A stretch of DNA of 5,498 nucleotides from Rubrobacter sp. (GTDB lineage: Bacteria > Actinomycetota > Rubrobacteria > Rubrobacterales > Rubrobacteraceae), in NCBI GenBank assembly GCA_020253895.1, contig JADDKG010000293.1, positions 1 through 5,498 of the forward strand, given 5' to 3'. The notes beneath the pieces are model-generated. The model had not been told where the DNA came from, ran no database searches, and saw nothing but the letters and a program-made list of their open reading frames with translations. Positions within the stretch are counted from its first letter, which is position 1; each line of letters begins with the position of its first letter. A program made the translations under genes and the position numbers. This document shows, piece after piece, positions 1 to 5,302 of the stretch.

Positions 1-1041
1 CTCGTAGAGCAGCCCGACGATGGGGCGGGAGAGGGCCACCATCCCCACCGCTGCCGGGACCATGATGAAGGCCATGGTGCGCAGCCCGAAGGAGAGGTCC
101 TCCCGGAAGCCGGCCGCGTCGCCCCGGGCGTAACGCTCGGCGAGCTCCGGGACGAGGGCGGTAGCGATAGCCACCGCAAACACGCCGTAGGGCAGCTGGA
201 AGATCATGAACGCGTACCAGAGGTCGGAGGCGCCGCTGAAGGCCGACCCGAAGAAGTTCGCCGCCGCCTGCACCCCGACCGCCGCGGCCACGAAGACCAG
301 CATGGGGCCCGCCAGCCGGGCCGCAGGTAGCAGCGAGGGGTGCCAGGGCACGAGCTGCGGCCGGTACCCCAGCCGCAGCGCCTGGGGCACCAGCACGAGC
401 GACATCACCGCCACCCCGAGGGTCGTCCCTCCGGCCAGGAGGTAGATGGCCGCGAGCGGCCGGTGGGGGGCGAGAGCGGCGTACCCGGCGAAGGAGGCGA
501 TGACCGCGAGGTTGTTCAGGACCGGGGCAAAGGTGGGCAGGAAGAAGCGCCGGTGGGAGTTCAGGACCCCGGTGGCCAGGGCCCCGACGCCGTAGAAGAC
601 GATCTGCAGGGCGAAGACGCGGAACAAGAGCACCGCGAGCTCCGTGGTCTCCCGGGCCCGTTCCGGGGGGAGGTTGCCGGAGCCCGTCCAGTCGGTCACG
701 AGCCTTATGAGCGGTCCGGCGAACACGATGCCCAGGAGGGCGATGACCGAGAGGAAGGGCAGGATCAGGTTCAGAAGAGCCCCGGTGAGCCGCCGGGCAT
801 CCTCCTCCCCGTGGCGGGCGAGCCGCTCCACCAGCAGCGGGATAAAGATCGAGGAGAGCAGCCCGCCCATGAACAGCTCGTAGATCTGGTTCGGCAGCGT
901 GTTCGAGACGGTGTAGGCCTCGGCCACCACCGTGCCCGTTCCCACCACCGCCGCCTGCACCATGGTCCGGATAAAGCCGGTGAGGCGCGAGAGCGCCGTC
1001 GCCGCCGACATGGTGAAGATGGAGCGCAGCATCGCAGCCAT
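1..1041 (-). CDS. murJ: MurJ/MviN lipid II flippase, N-terminal 347 residues (3' end outside window)
   Basis: Encodes a polytopic inner-membrane flippase that moves the peptidoglycan precursor lipid II across the cytoplasmic membrane. I translated the minus strand from ATG at 1041; the frame stays open to base 1, giving 347 residues of a protein usually above 500. Family signatures are in order: ALSRLTGFIRT (16-26) in the first helix, with R19 and R25 matching the conserved arginines of that region; NQIYELFMGGLLSSIFIP (51-68); VLNSHRRFFLPTFAPVLNN (159-177); and LPYGVFAVAIATALVPELAE (283-302). Around nine or ten hydrophobic segments are present, as expected for this part of a 14-helix protein. 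There is no Shine-Dalgarno before ATG 1041, but a TAACAT -10 element ends 6 bases before it, suggesting a leaderless message. An ATG at 1032 is a possible alternative start. It is transcribed away from the sugar operon. Family assignment is firm; the C-terminus, and any actinobacterial cytoplasmic extension, cannot be seen. Confidence 0.93.
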   Translation of the reverse strand, partial: MAAMLRSIFTMSAATALSRLTGFIRTMVQAAVVGTGTVVAEAYTVSNTLPNQIYELFMGGLLSSIFIPLLVERLARHGEEDARRLTGALLNLILPFLSVIALLGIVFAGPLIRLVTDWTGSGNLPPERARETTELAVLLFRVFALQIVFYGVGALATGVLNSHRRFFLPTFAPVLNNLAVIASFAGYAALAPHRPLAAIYLLAGGTTLGVAVMSLVLVPQALRLGYRPQLVPWHPSLLPAARLAGPMLVFVAAAVGVQAAANFFGSAFSGASDLWYAFMIFQLPYGVFAVAIATALVPELAERYARGDAAGFREDLSFGLRTMAFIMVPAAVGMVALSRPIVGLLYE

Positions 1042-1059
1042 GGGCGGATGTTACCGCCC
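1042..1059. repeat. Perfect 6-bp inverted repeat around the murJ -10 element
   Basis: GGGCGG (1042-1047) and CCGCCC (1054-1059) are perfect complements separated by six bases, ATGTTA. Those six bases are the candidate -10 hexamer (TAACAT on the minus strand). The repeat abuts the murJ start codon. In so GC-rich a genome a 6-bp G/C repeat could be chance; if functional, it could be an operator over the -10 region. Confidence 0.35.
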
Positions 1060-1077
1060 CGGGCGGCAGCTTTTCAG
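1048..1077 (-). promoter_or_regulatory. Candidate leaderless promoter of murJ
   Basis: Read on the minus strand, CTGAAA (1077-1072) is followed by an 18-base spacer and TAACAT (1053-1048), then six bases and the murJ ATG at 1041. CTGAAA matches 4 of 6 positions of the -35 consensus, and TAACAT keeps the three key -10 positions (T1, A2, T6). The expected transcription start falls at or just before the ATG, which fits the absence of a Shine-Dalgarno sequence. The match is by eye only; the positional agreement with the other leaderless candidates in the window raises its credibility. Confidence 0.45.
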
Positions 1078-1151
1078 GGGATACCTTGCTGGCATCTGTC
1101 GGTTTTAGGTGACGTAGCGGAACCTCGAGAAATCATGAGAACGCTCCGGAA

Positions 1152-1182
1152 TTGCGCGGCAGCAAAGGGTTTCGACTAGGAT
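1152..1182 (+). promoter_or_regulatory. Weak candidate promoter of the isomerase-kinase operon
   Basis: TTGCGC (1152-1157) and TAGGAT (1177-1182) are separated by 19 bases, longer than the optimal 17. TAGGAT keeps TA at the first two -10 positions and AT at the last two. Transcription from here would give a leader of about 30 bases containing the GGAGGAG ribosome site. The -35 match and spacing are poor, so this is only the best candidate in the 177-bp region between the divergent genes. Confidence 0.3.
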
Positions 1183-1205
1183 ATCGGCAGGGAGCTCTAG
1201 AGCGC

Positions 1206-1212
1206 GGAGGAG
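1206..1212 (+). promoter_or_regulatory. Ribosome binding site of the isomerase gene
   Basis: GGAGGAG is a strong Shine-Dalgarno sequence. It lies 6 bases before GTG 1219 and 9 bases before ATG 1222, so it supports either of these adjacent in-frame starts and does not separate them. The difference is one residue. Confidence 0.8.
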
Positions 1213-1218
1213 AAGCCG

Positions 1219-2289
1219 GTGATGGAAGCGTACCCCATAAAGCTCAGCTACCACGTCCGGGCCTATGCCTTTGGGGACCGTTTGATCCCCGACATGCTCG
1301 GCAAGCGGGACGCACCCGAGGGGGTGGTGGCCGAGACCTGGGAGATAAGCGACTACCGGGAGACCACCGGGAGGGTCCTCAACGGGCCCTACGCGGGTAG
1401 GACGCTGCACGACCTCGTCGGGAGCTTCCCGGACGAGCTGGTCGGGAAGGGGTGGCGCGGGCCCCACTTCCCGATCCTGTGCAAGTTCCTCGACGCCTCC
1501 CGGATGCTCCCCGTACACCTGCACGCCGGCGATGAGACCGCGAGGAGAAAGTACGGCGAGCCCAACGGCAAGACCGAGGCCTGGCACATCCTCTGGGCCG
1601 CCGAGGGGGCGACGGTGCTGGCAGGCGTCAGGAAAGGGGTCTCCCGCGAGGAGCTGCGCGAGGCATTCCGCAAGCAGGACTACGATGCCGTGATGGTCCG
1701 CCGCGGCATAAAGAGCGGGGACACCGTCTACGTGCCGGGGGGCGTGCTCCACTCCTTCGGTCCCGACACCCTCGTCTTCGAGGTACAGCAGACCTCGGAC
1801 CTCGGCGTTAGCGTGATGCCCAAGGATCTCTACGGCCGCCCGCTCGGGGAGGAGGAGTGGGAGGCCAACATCGAGGCCGCCCTGGAGGAGATGGAGGCGG
1901 AGCCCCTCCCCGTCCCGAACCCCGGGCTGCCCTTCGAGGAGGGGGGCAACCGCCGCATCCTGTGCTGCGCCGGGCCCCACTTCGCCCTGGAGCGGTGGAC
2001 CCTCGTGGAGAGCCGGCTGGAGCCCTCCCACCCCTGGCGCTGCCTCACCCTCTCCAACGTGGGGGATGGGGAGGTCACGCTGGAGTACGCGGGCGGGACC
2101 GAGGTGCTCGGGAGGGCCGAGAGCTGCCTGCTCCCGGCGGCCATCGGGGAGGTGCGCGTGGTGCCGGAGGGGCAGGCCAGCCTGGTCGCCTGCTACGTCC
2201 CGGATCTGCGGCGTGACGTGATCGGCCCGCTGCGGGAGGCCGGGTACACCGACGAGGAGATCTCCGGGCTGGGGGAGGTGGCGCTTTGA
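1219..2289 (+). CDS. manA: Class I mannose-6-phosphate isomerase family protein (divergent)
   Basis: Probable cytoplasmic cupin-type, metal-dependent isomerase interconverting mannose-6-phosphate and fructose-6-phosphate. It has 356 residues from GTG 1219 (355 from ATG 1222), slightly longer than the short bacterial form of about 315. Family landmarks are in order: ETWEISDY (39-46), FPILCKFLDA (84-93), LPVHLHAGDE (97-106), GKTEAWHIL (117-125), SGDTVYVPGGVLHSFG (166-181) and FEVQQTSD (187-194). By comparison with characterised enzymes the metal ligands would be H100, H102, E120 and H178. The first is Gln in the usual QVHP motif, so His here is unusual. The segment after QQTSD also departs from the common TTYR-YDYDR pattern. 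A second, weaker beta-rich domain follows (about 240-330). The downstream kinase gene overlaps it by 4 bp, which fits a fructose/mannose operon. The fold assignment is strong; the exact substrate is inferred. Confidence 0.82.
   Translation: MMEAYPIKLSYHVRAYAFGDRLIPDMLGKRDAPEGVVAETWEISDYRETTGRVLNGPYAGRTLHDLVGSFPDELVGKGWRGPHFPILCKFLDASRMLPVHLHAGDETARRKYGEPNGKTEAWHILWAAEGATVLAGVRKGVSREELREAFRKQDYDAVMVRRGIKSGDTVYVPGGVLHSFGPDTLVFEVQQTSDLGVSVMPKDLYGRPLGEEEWEANIEAALEEMEAEPLPVPNPGLPFEEGGNRRILCCAGPHFALERWTLVESRLEPSHPWRCLTLSNVGDGEVTLEYAGGTEVLGRAESCLLPAAIGEVRVVPEGQASLVACYVPDLRRDVIGPLREAGYTDEEISGLGEVAL
2274..2280 (+). promoter_or_regulatory. Ribosome binding site deciding the TTG start of the kinase gene
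   Basis: GGAGGTG lies inside the last codons of the isomerase gene, 5 bases before TTG 2286. It is nearly a perfect anti-16S match at good spacing, and no ATG or GTG at a comparable place gives the conserved PfkB N-terminus. It therefore supports the non-ATG start. Confidence 0.75.
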
Positions 2290-3227
2290 CCCGGATAGTC
2301 TCGCTGGGTGAGGTCGTCGCGGACATCTACCGGCAGGAGGCCACCTCTCCGGTGGAGCTGCCCTTTATTGCCCGCCCCGGCGGGGCTCCGGCCAACGTGG
2401 CGGTGGCCGCCTGCCGGCTCGGCGCGGAGGCCGCGTTCGTGGGCTCGGTGGGCGACGACCTCTTCGGCGGCTTTATCCTGCGGGCGCTCCGGGCCGAAGG
2501 GGTGGACACCTCGCAGGTGGTCCTCCAGCGGCCGCCGACCCGCACCTCGCTGGCCTTCGTGGAGATCTCGGCCGACGGCGACCGGGAGTTCACCTTCTAC
2601 CGGTCGAGCCCGGCCGCCGACGAGCTGCTGGACGAGAAGGACGTCCGCCCGGAGGTCCTCTCGGGGGCCTCCTTCGCGAACTTCGGGAGCATCCCGCTCA
2701 TCCGGGAGCCGGTCCGTTCGGCGACGCTCAGGTTCGCCCGGCTCGCCGGGGAGGCGGGGGTCCCGGTGGCCTTCGACGTGAACTTCCGGGAGCACCTATG
2801 GGAGAGCGTGGAGGCCGCCCGCGAGGCGGTAGGGCCGCTGCTGGAGCACGCTACGGTTGTGAAGCTGAGCGACGACGAGCTGCGCCCGCTGCTGGGGGTG
2901 GAGGAGCCGGAGCGGGCGGCCCGGATGCTGCTGGACCGGGGGGCCTCCGTGGTCTTTGTGAGCCTGGGACCCAGGGGCGCCTTCTACGCCGGGGAGGGCT
3001 TCTCCGGACGGGTGCCCGCCTTCCCGGTGGAGGCGGTGGACGCCACGGGCGCGGGGGACGCCTTCCTCGCCGCCGCCCTGGTGCACCTCGCCGGCCGCGG
3101 GTGGGGGGAGGGAGAGGTGCGCGAGGCCGCCCGCCGGGGAGCCGCGGCCGGAGCCCTCGCCTGCACCGGCTACGGGGCGATGGGGGCGCTACCCACCCGC
3201 GAGGAGCTGGAGCGTCTTCTCTCTTAG
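2286..3227 (+). CDS. PfkB-family sugar kinase, fructokinase-like
   Basis: Cytoplasmic ATP-dependent ribokinase-family enzyme of 313 residues, the usual length. It begins with the typical strand RIVSLGEVVADI (3-14). The first PfkB signature region is GGAPANVAVAACRLG (32-46) and the second is DATGAGDAF (252-260), with D258 as the expected catalytic base and the GAG as anion hole. FDVNFREHLW (163-172) and KLSDDEL (193-199) resemble fructokinases more than ribokinases or 2-keto-3-deoxygluconate kinases, though the latter cannot be excluded. The start is TTG in a TTGA overlap with the upstream stop codon, so translation is probably coupled to the isomerase. Pairing with a mannose-6-phosphate isomerase suggests fructose to fructose-6-phosphate, then exchange with mannose-6-phosphate. 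The kinase stop lies 4 bp from the stop of the convergent gene, leaving no room for a terminator between them. Family certain; substrate inferred from motifs and context. Confidence 0.87.
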   Translation: MTRIVSLGEVVADIYRQEATSPVELPFIARPGGAPANVAVAACRLGAEAAFVGSVGDDLFGGFILRALRAEGVDTSQVVLQRPPTRTSLAFVEISADGDREFTFYRSSPAADELLDEKDVRPEVLSGASFANFGSIPLIREPVRSATLRFARLAGEAGVPVAFDVNFREHLWESVEAAREAVGPLLEHATVVKLSDDELRPLLGVEEPERAARMLLDRGASVVFVSLGPRGAFYAGEGFSGRVPAFPVEAVDATGAGDAFLAAALVHLAGRGWGEGEVREAARRGAAAGALACTGYGAMGALPTREELERLLS

Positions 3228-3231
3228 ATAC

Positions 3232-4314
3232 CTATCGGCGCACCCGGCTGGCGGTGGCCGGAACCCCCGTCAGCCCCTCCAGCCGGCGGGCCAGGGGTTC
3301 GAGCGCCGGCAGCTCGGTGGGGGCGTGCCCGGCGTCCACGGCGGCGAGCCCGAGGGACTCGGCGAGCAGCGCGTCGTGGTAGTCGAGGTCGCCGGTAACG
3401 TAGGCCCCGGCACCGGCGGCAGCGGCCTCCCGGACGAAACCCCCTCCCGAGCCCCCGAGGATCGCCACCCGCTCGATCCGCCCGGCCCCCTCCCCGGCGA
3501 CCAGCCGGGCCGGTGCGCCGAGCGCGTCGGAGACGCGGTCCCGGAGCTCTTCCGGGGAGAGCGGCTCCGGCAGACGGCCCACCCTCCCGTATCCGCACCC
3601 CTGGGGGTGTCCTTCCACCGGGTAGAGATCCAGGGCCACCTCCTCGTAGGGGTGCGCGGAACGCGCTGCCGCCGCCGCCCGGCGCGCCAGGTGCGCCGGG
3701 ACCACCGTCTCCAGGCGTACCTCCGCCACCCGCTCGAGCCGGCCCCGCTCGCCCACCCGGGGGCTGGTGCTCTCGCCGCCGAGGAAAGTCCCGGTCCCGG
3801 GGGCCCGGAAGGTGCAGTGGGTGTAGTCCCCGATCACGCCGGCTCCCTCCCTCGCGAGCGCCTCCGCCACCACGTCCGCGTGCTCCTCGGGTACAAAGAC
3901 AACAAGCTTGCGCAGGGCACCGCGCGGGGAGAGGACCTCCAGCGGTCCCTCCAGGCCGAGGGCCCCGGCCAGCGCCTCCGAGACACCGCCCGGCGCGGCG
4001 TCGTAGCTGGTGTGGGCCGCGTAGACCGTGATCCCGGCCCTAACCGCCCGGGCCACCAGGTCTCCCGGATAGCCGGAGGTGTCCAGGCTCCTCACCGGGC
4101 GGAAGAGCAGAGGATGGTGCAGCAGCAAAAAGTCCGCCCCCTCCCGTTCCGCCTCGTCGAAGACCTCCGGCAGCGGGGTTAGGGCGACGAGCACCCGCGA
4201 AACCCCGGAGGAGGGATCCCCGACCTGCAGCCCGCAGTTGTCCCATTCCTCCGCCAGCTCCGGCGGGGCCAGGCGCTCTACGGCCTCTATGATCTGCCGT
4301 GCGTGCGGCGACAT
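3232..4314 (-). CDS. Nif3-like dinuclear metal centre protein, long form with PII-like insert (YqfO type)
   Basis: A 360-residue cytoplasmic protein of the Nif3/DUF34 family, annotated in databases as 'GTP cyclohydrolase 1 type 2/Nif3 family'; its physiological role is not settled. The N-terminal half shows EEWDNCGLQVG (22-32), the metal-binding LLLHHPLLF (63-71, H66 and H67) and AAHTSYDAAPGG (99-110, H101 and D105). The C-terminal half shows TGDLDYHDAL (307-316) and DAGHAPTE (327-334, H330 and E334). Between them, about 135-232, is the PII/CutA-like insertion of the long form, with KLVVFVP, GDYTHCTF, GTGTFLGG and SAHPYEEVALDLY. Small departures from the usual motifs are HTSYD for HTNLD and GGVSEAL for GGVNDAL. 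The start at ATG 4314 fits the family N-terminus; it has no Shine-Dalgarno but sits 8 bases after a TACAAT element, suggesting leaderless translation. Older names linking it to folate synthesis are not supported by anything here. Confidence 0.9.
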   Translation of the reverse strand: MSPHARQIIEAVERLAPPELAEEWDNCGLQVGDPSSGVSRVLVALTPLPEVFDEAEREGADFLLLHHPLLFRPVRSLDTSGYPGDLVARAVRAGITVYAAHTSYDAAPGGVSEALAGALGLEGPLEVLSPRGALRKLVVFVPEEHADVVAEALAREGAGVIGDYTHCTFRAPGTGTFLGGESTSPRVGERGRLERVAEVRLETVVPAHLARRAAAAARSAHPYEEVALDLYPVEGHPQGCGYGRVGRLPEPLSPEELRDRVSDALGAPARLVAGEGAGRIERVAILGGSGGGFVREAAAAGAGAYVTGDLDYHDALLAESLGLAAVDAGHAPTELPALEPLARRLEGLTGVPATASRVRR

Positions 4315-4322
4315 CGGCGACC

Positions 4323-4332
4323 ATTGTACAAT
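4323..4332. promoter_or_regulatory. Palindromic -10 element shared by two divergent genes
   Basis: ATTGTACAAT is its own reverse complement, so each strand carries TACAAT, a 5-of-6 match to the -10 consensus. On the minus strand TACAAT (4328-4323) is followed by 8 bases and ATG 4314 of the Nif3-like gene. On the plus strand TACAAT (4327-4332) is followed by 9 bases and GTG 4342 of the membrane-protein gene. Transcription starting about 7 bases downstream in either direction would begin almost at the start codon, so both messages would be leaderless. Neither gene has a Shine-Dalgarno sequence, and no good -35 box was found on either side. Confidence 0.65.
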
Positions 4333-4341
4333 CGTCGGGCC

Positions 4342-4929
4342 GTGAACCGCCGTGGTGCCGCGAGAAGGCTTGCCGAGCTGATCTCCTCAGTGACCCGGCT
4401 GCCGGTCCTCGCAACCCTGCTCTTTTTCGCCGTGGGATGGGAGGCCGGCGGCCCCGGAGGGCTGCTGTGGGCCCTGCTGTGCGTCCTGCTCACCACCGGC
4501 CTCTCGCTGCTCTACCTCTACCACCTGGTACGCACCGGAAGGGTGCGGGACCCGCGCAGGATCCTGCGCAGCGAGCGTATCGGCCCCCTGCGGGTGGTCG
4601 CCGCGCTGTACGTTGCCGCCTTCCTGCTGGTGACGGTCCTGGGAGGGCCCGCGCCCCTGCAGGCGATGCTCCTCGCCTTCGCCCTCGCCACCGTGCTCCT
4701 GGCCGCCGCCACCCCGCTCACCAATCCCTCCCTGCACACCGCCGGGGTCTCGGGCGCCGCCATCTGCGTCTCCTACGTCTTCGGCGCCTGGGGAGTGCCG
4801 GTGGCCCTCCTGATCCCACCCGTCTGGTGGGCCCGCAGTACCCTCCAGCGCCACACCCCTCTCGAGCTCGCCCTCGGTATGCTGGTCGGTACCGGCGCCA
4901 CCTGGGCCGCCTTCGAGCTCCTCGTCTAG
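4342..4929 (+). CDS. Small polytopic membrane protein, PAP2-like
   Basis: A 195-residue protein, mostly hydrophobic, with about six membrane segments (roughly 20-37, 40-63, 83-101, 104-123, 135-160, 173-195) and a basic N-terminus. It resembles short PAP2/phosphatidic acid phosphatase-type membrane proteins. DPRRILRSERIGPL (70-83) corresponds to the Asp/Arg-rich stretch before the third helix. NPSLHTAGVSGA (128-139) corresponds to the central Ser-x-His motif (S130, H132). RSTLQRHTPLELALGMLVG (165-183) corresponds to the Arg...His motif of the last conserved block (R165 or R170, H171). The usual Lys-x6-Arg-Pro motif is not clear, so activity is uncertain; it may be a divergent lipid phosphatase or a non-catalytic relative. 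I chose GTG 4342 because it sits 9 bases after a TACAAT element and neither candidate has a ribosome site. An in-frame GTG at 4303 would add 13 basic residues and overlap the divergent gene. Confidence 0.6.
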   Translation: MNRRGAARRLAELISSVTRLPVLATLLFFAVGWEAGGPGGLLWALLCVLLTTGLSLLYLYHLVRTGRVRDPRRILRSERIGPLRVVAALYVAAFLLVTVLGGPAPLQAMLLAFALATVLLAAATPLTNPSLHTAGVSGAAICVSYVFGAWGVPVALLIPPVWWARSTLQRHTPLELALGMLVGTGATWAAFELLV

Positions 4930-4951
4930 ACCCCCAAACCCACAGGGCCGC

Positions 4952-4980
4952 TTGTGCCGAATCCGGAAGATTGGTATGAT
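4952..4980 (+). promoter_or_regulatory. Candidate promoter of the UxaA-type operon
   Basis: TTGTGC (4952-4957), a 17-base spacer and TATGAT (4975-4980) form the best sigma-70-type promoter in the window: the -10 matches 5 of 6 positions and the spacing is ideal. The expected start is near 4987, leaving a leader of about 35 bases. A second, overlapping possibility is TTGGTA (4971-4976), 16 bases, then GATAAT (4993-4998). Both overlap the inverted repeat described separately, as expected of a repressible promoter. Confidence 0.55.
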
Positions 4981-5006
4981 CCAAATCAGAAAGATAATAC
5001 CAATCT
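4968..5006. promoter_or_regulatory. 10-bp inverted repeat, likely operator (GntR/FadR-subfamily-like half-sites)
   Basis: AGATTGGTAT (4968-4977) and ATACCAATCT (4997-5006) are perfect inverted copies separated by 19 bases. The left copy is also part of an imperfect 19-bp palindrome, GATTGGTATGATCCAAATC (4969-4987), where 7 of 9 positions pair. The ATTGGT/ACCAAT half-site is that of operators of several FadR-subfamily GntR regulators (PdhR, LldR, UxuR/ExuR). The repeat covers the -10 and expected start region of the downstream operon, so repression relieved by a substrate is the simplest reading. No regulator gene lies within the window. Confidence 0.6.
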
Positions 5007-5021
5007 CTGTGGGGGGTTCGG

Positions 5022-5300
5022 GTGCACAAGTTTTTAATCCACAACCGGGGGGATCATGTGGGGGTTGCCACCTCGGACATAGCGGCCGGTGAGAGGGTGA
5101 CCGGCATCTACATGGACGACGACTCGGAGGTGGAGGTGGTGGCGAAGGAGGACGTTCCTTTGGGGCACAAGATCGCCGTGCGGGGGTGCGAGCCTGGGGG
5201 GGAGGTCATCGAGTACGGGGTGAGGATCGGCCGGGCCCCGGAGGGGCTTGAGGTGGGCGACTACGTGCACACCCACAACCTCAAGAGCGCGAGGTGGTAG
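5022..5300 (+). CDS. UxaA-family lyase, small SAF-domain subunit (SuyA-like or altronate dehydratase N-domain)
   Basis: A 92-residue protein that is a single SAF domain, equivalent to the N-terminal domain of the one-chain altronate dehydratase UxaA and to the alpha subunit of (2R)-sulfolactate sulfo-lyase (SuyA). The family pattern is complete: [15 protein letters not shown] (2-16), AGERVTGIY (22-30), [11 protein letters not shown] (44-54), [11 protein letters not shown] (62-72) and the terminal [10 protein letters not shown] (83-92). The start is GTG 5022, with a G-run (5011-5016) as a modest ribosome site. The stop is two bases before the next ATG, so the two subunits form an operon and presumably one complex. 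The domain alone cannot tell altronate dehydratase, galactarate-type dehydratase and sulfo-lyase apart; the large subunit tilts the choice towards the sulfo-lyase type. Confidence 0.82.
   Translation: MHKFLIHNRGDHVGVATSDIAAGERVTGIYMDDDSEVEVVAKEDVPLGHKIAVRGCEPGGEVIEYGVRIGRAPEGLEVGDYVHTHNLKSARW
5291..5297 (+). promoter_or_regulatory. Ribosome binding site of the large-subunit gene
   Basis: GAGGTGG lies within the last codons of the small-subunit gene, 5 bases before ATG 5303. It fixes the start of the partial downstream gene and indicates translation closely linked to the small subunit. Confidence 0.7.
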
Positions 5301-5302
5301 GC

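Noticed and set aside
340..1179. Long plus-strand open frame of 279 codons opposite murJ
   Set aside because: Its protein is rich in Gly, Arg, Glu and Pro with no family motif, and it lies antisense to a clearly conserved MurJ frame. Such shadows are expected at this GC content.
1135..1179. Possible 14-codon leader peptide (MRTLRNCAAAKGFD) before the isomerase gene
   Set aside because: It has no ribosome site, no run of regulatory codons and no attenuator hairpin after it; the candidate -10 element overlaps its last codons, so it would probably not be transcribed with the operon.
1105..2031. Minus-strand open frame of 308 codons opposite the isomerase
   Set aside because: It shows no recognisable domain, its composition mirrors the codons of the opposite strand, and the plus strand carries conserved isomerase motifs and a strong ribosome site.
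3325..4182. Plus-strand open frame of 285 codons opposite the Nif3-like gene
   Set aside because: Low-complexity Gly/Arg/Pro-rich product without motifs; the minus strand encodes every Nif3 block.
4303..4341. Upstream GTG start for the PAP2-like membrane protein
   Set aside because: It would overlap the divergent Nif3-like start, place the -10 palindrome inside the coding region, and has no ribosome site; GTG 4342 explains the promoter spacing better.
4941..4956. CACA...TGTG hairpin after the membrane-protein gene as a terminator
   Set aside because: Four-bp stem without a T-run; it coincides with the -35 region of the next promoter.
4939..5013. Outer 7-bp inverted repeat CCCACAG (4939-4945) / CTGTGGG (5007-5013) nested around the operator
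   Set aside because: Only the right arm would be in the downstream transcript and the left arm is 22 bases from the inner repeat, so it is neither a good terminator nor a good riboswitch stem; probably chance.
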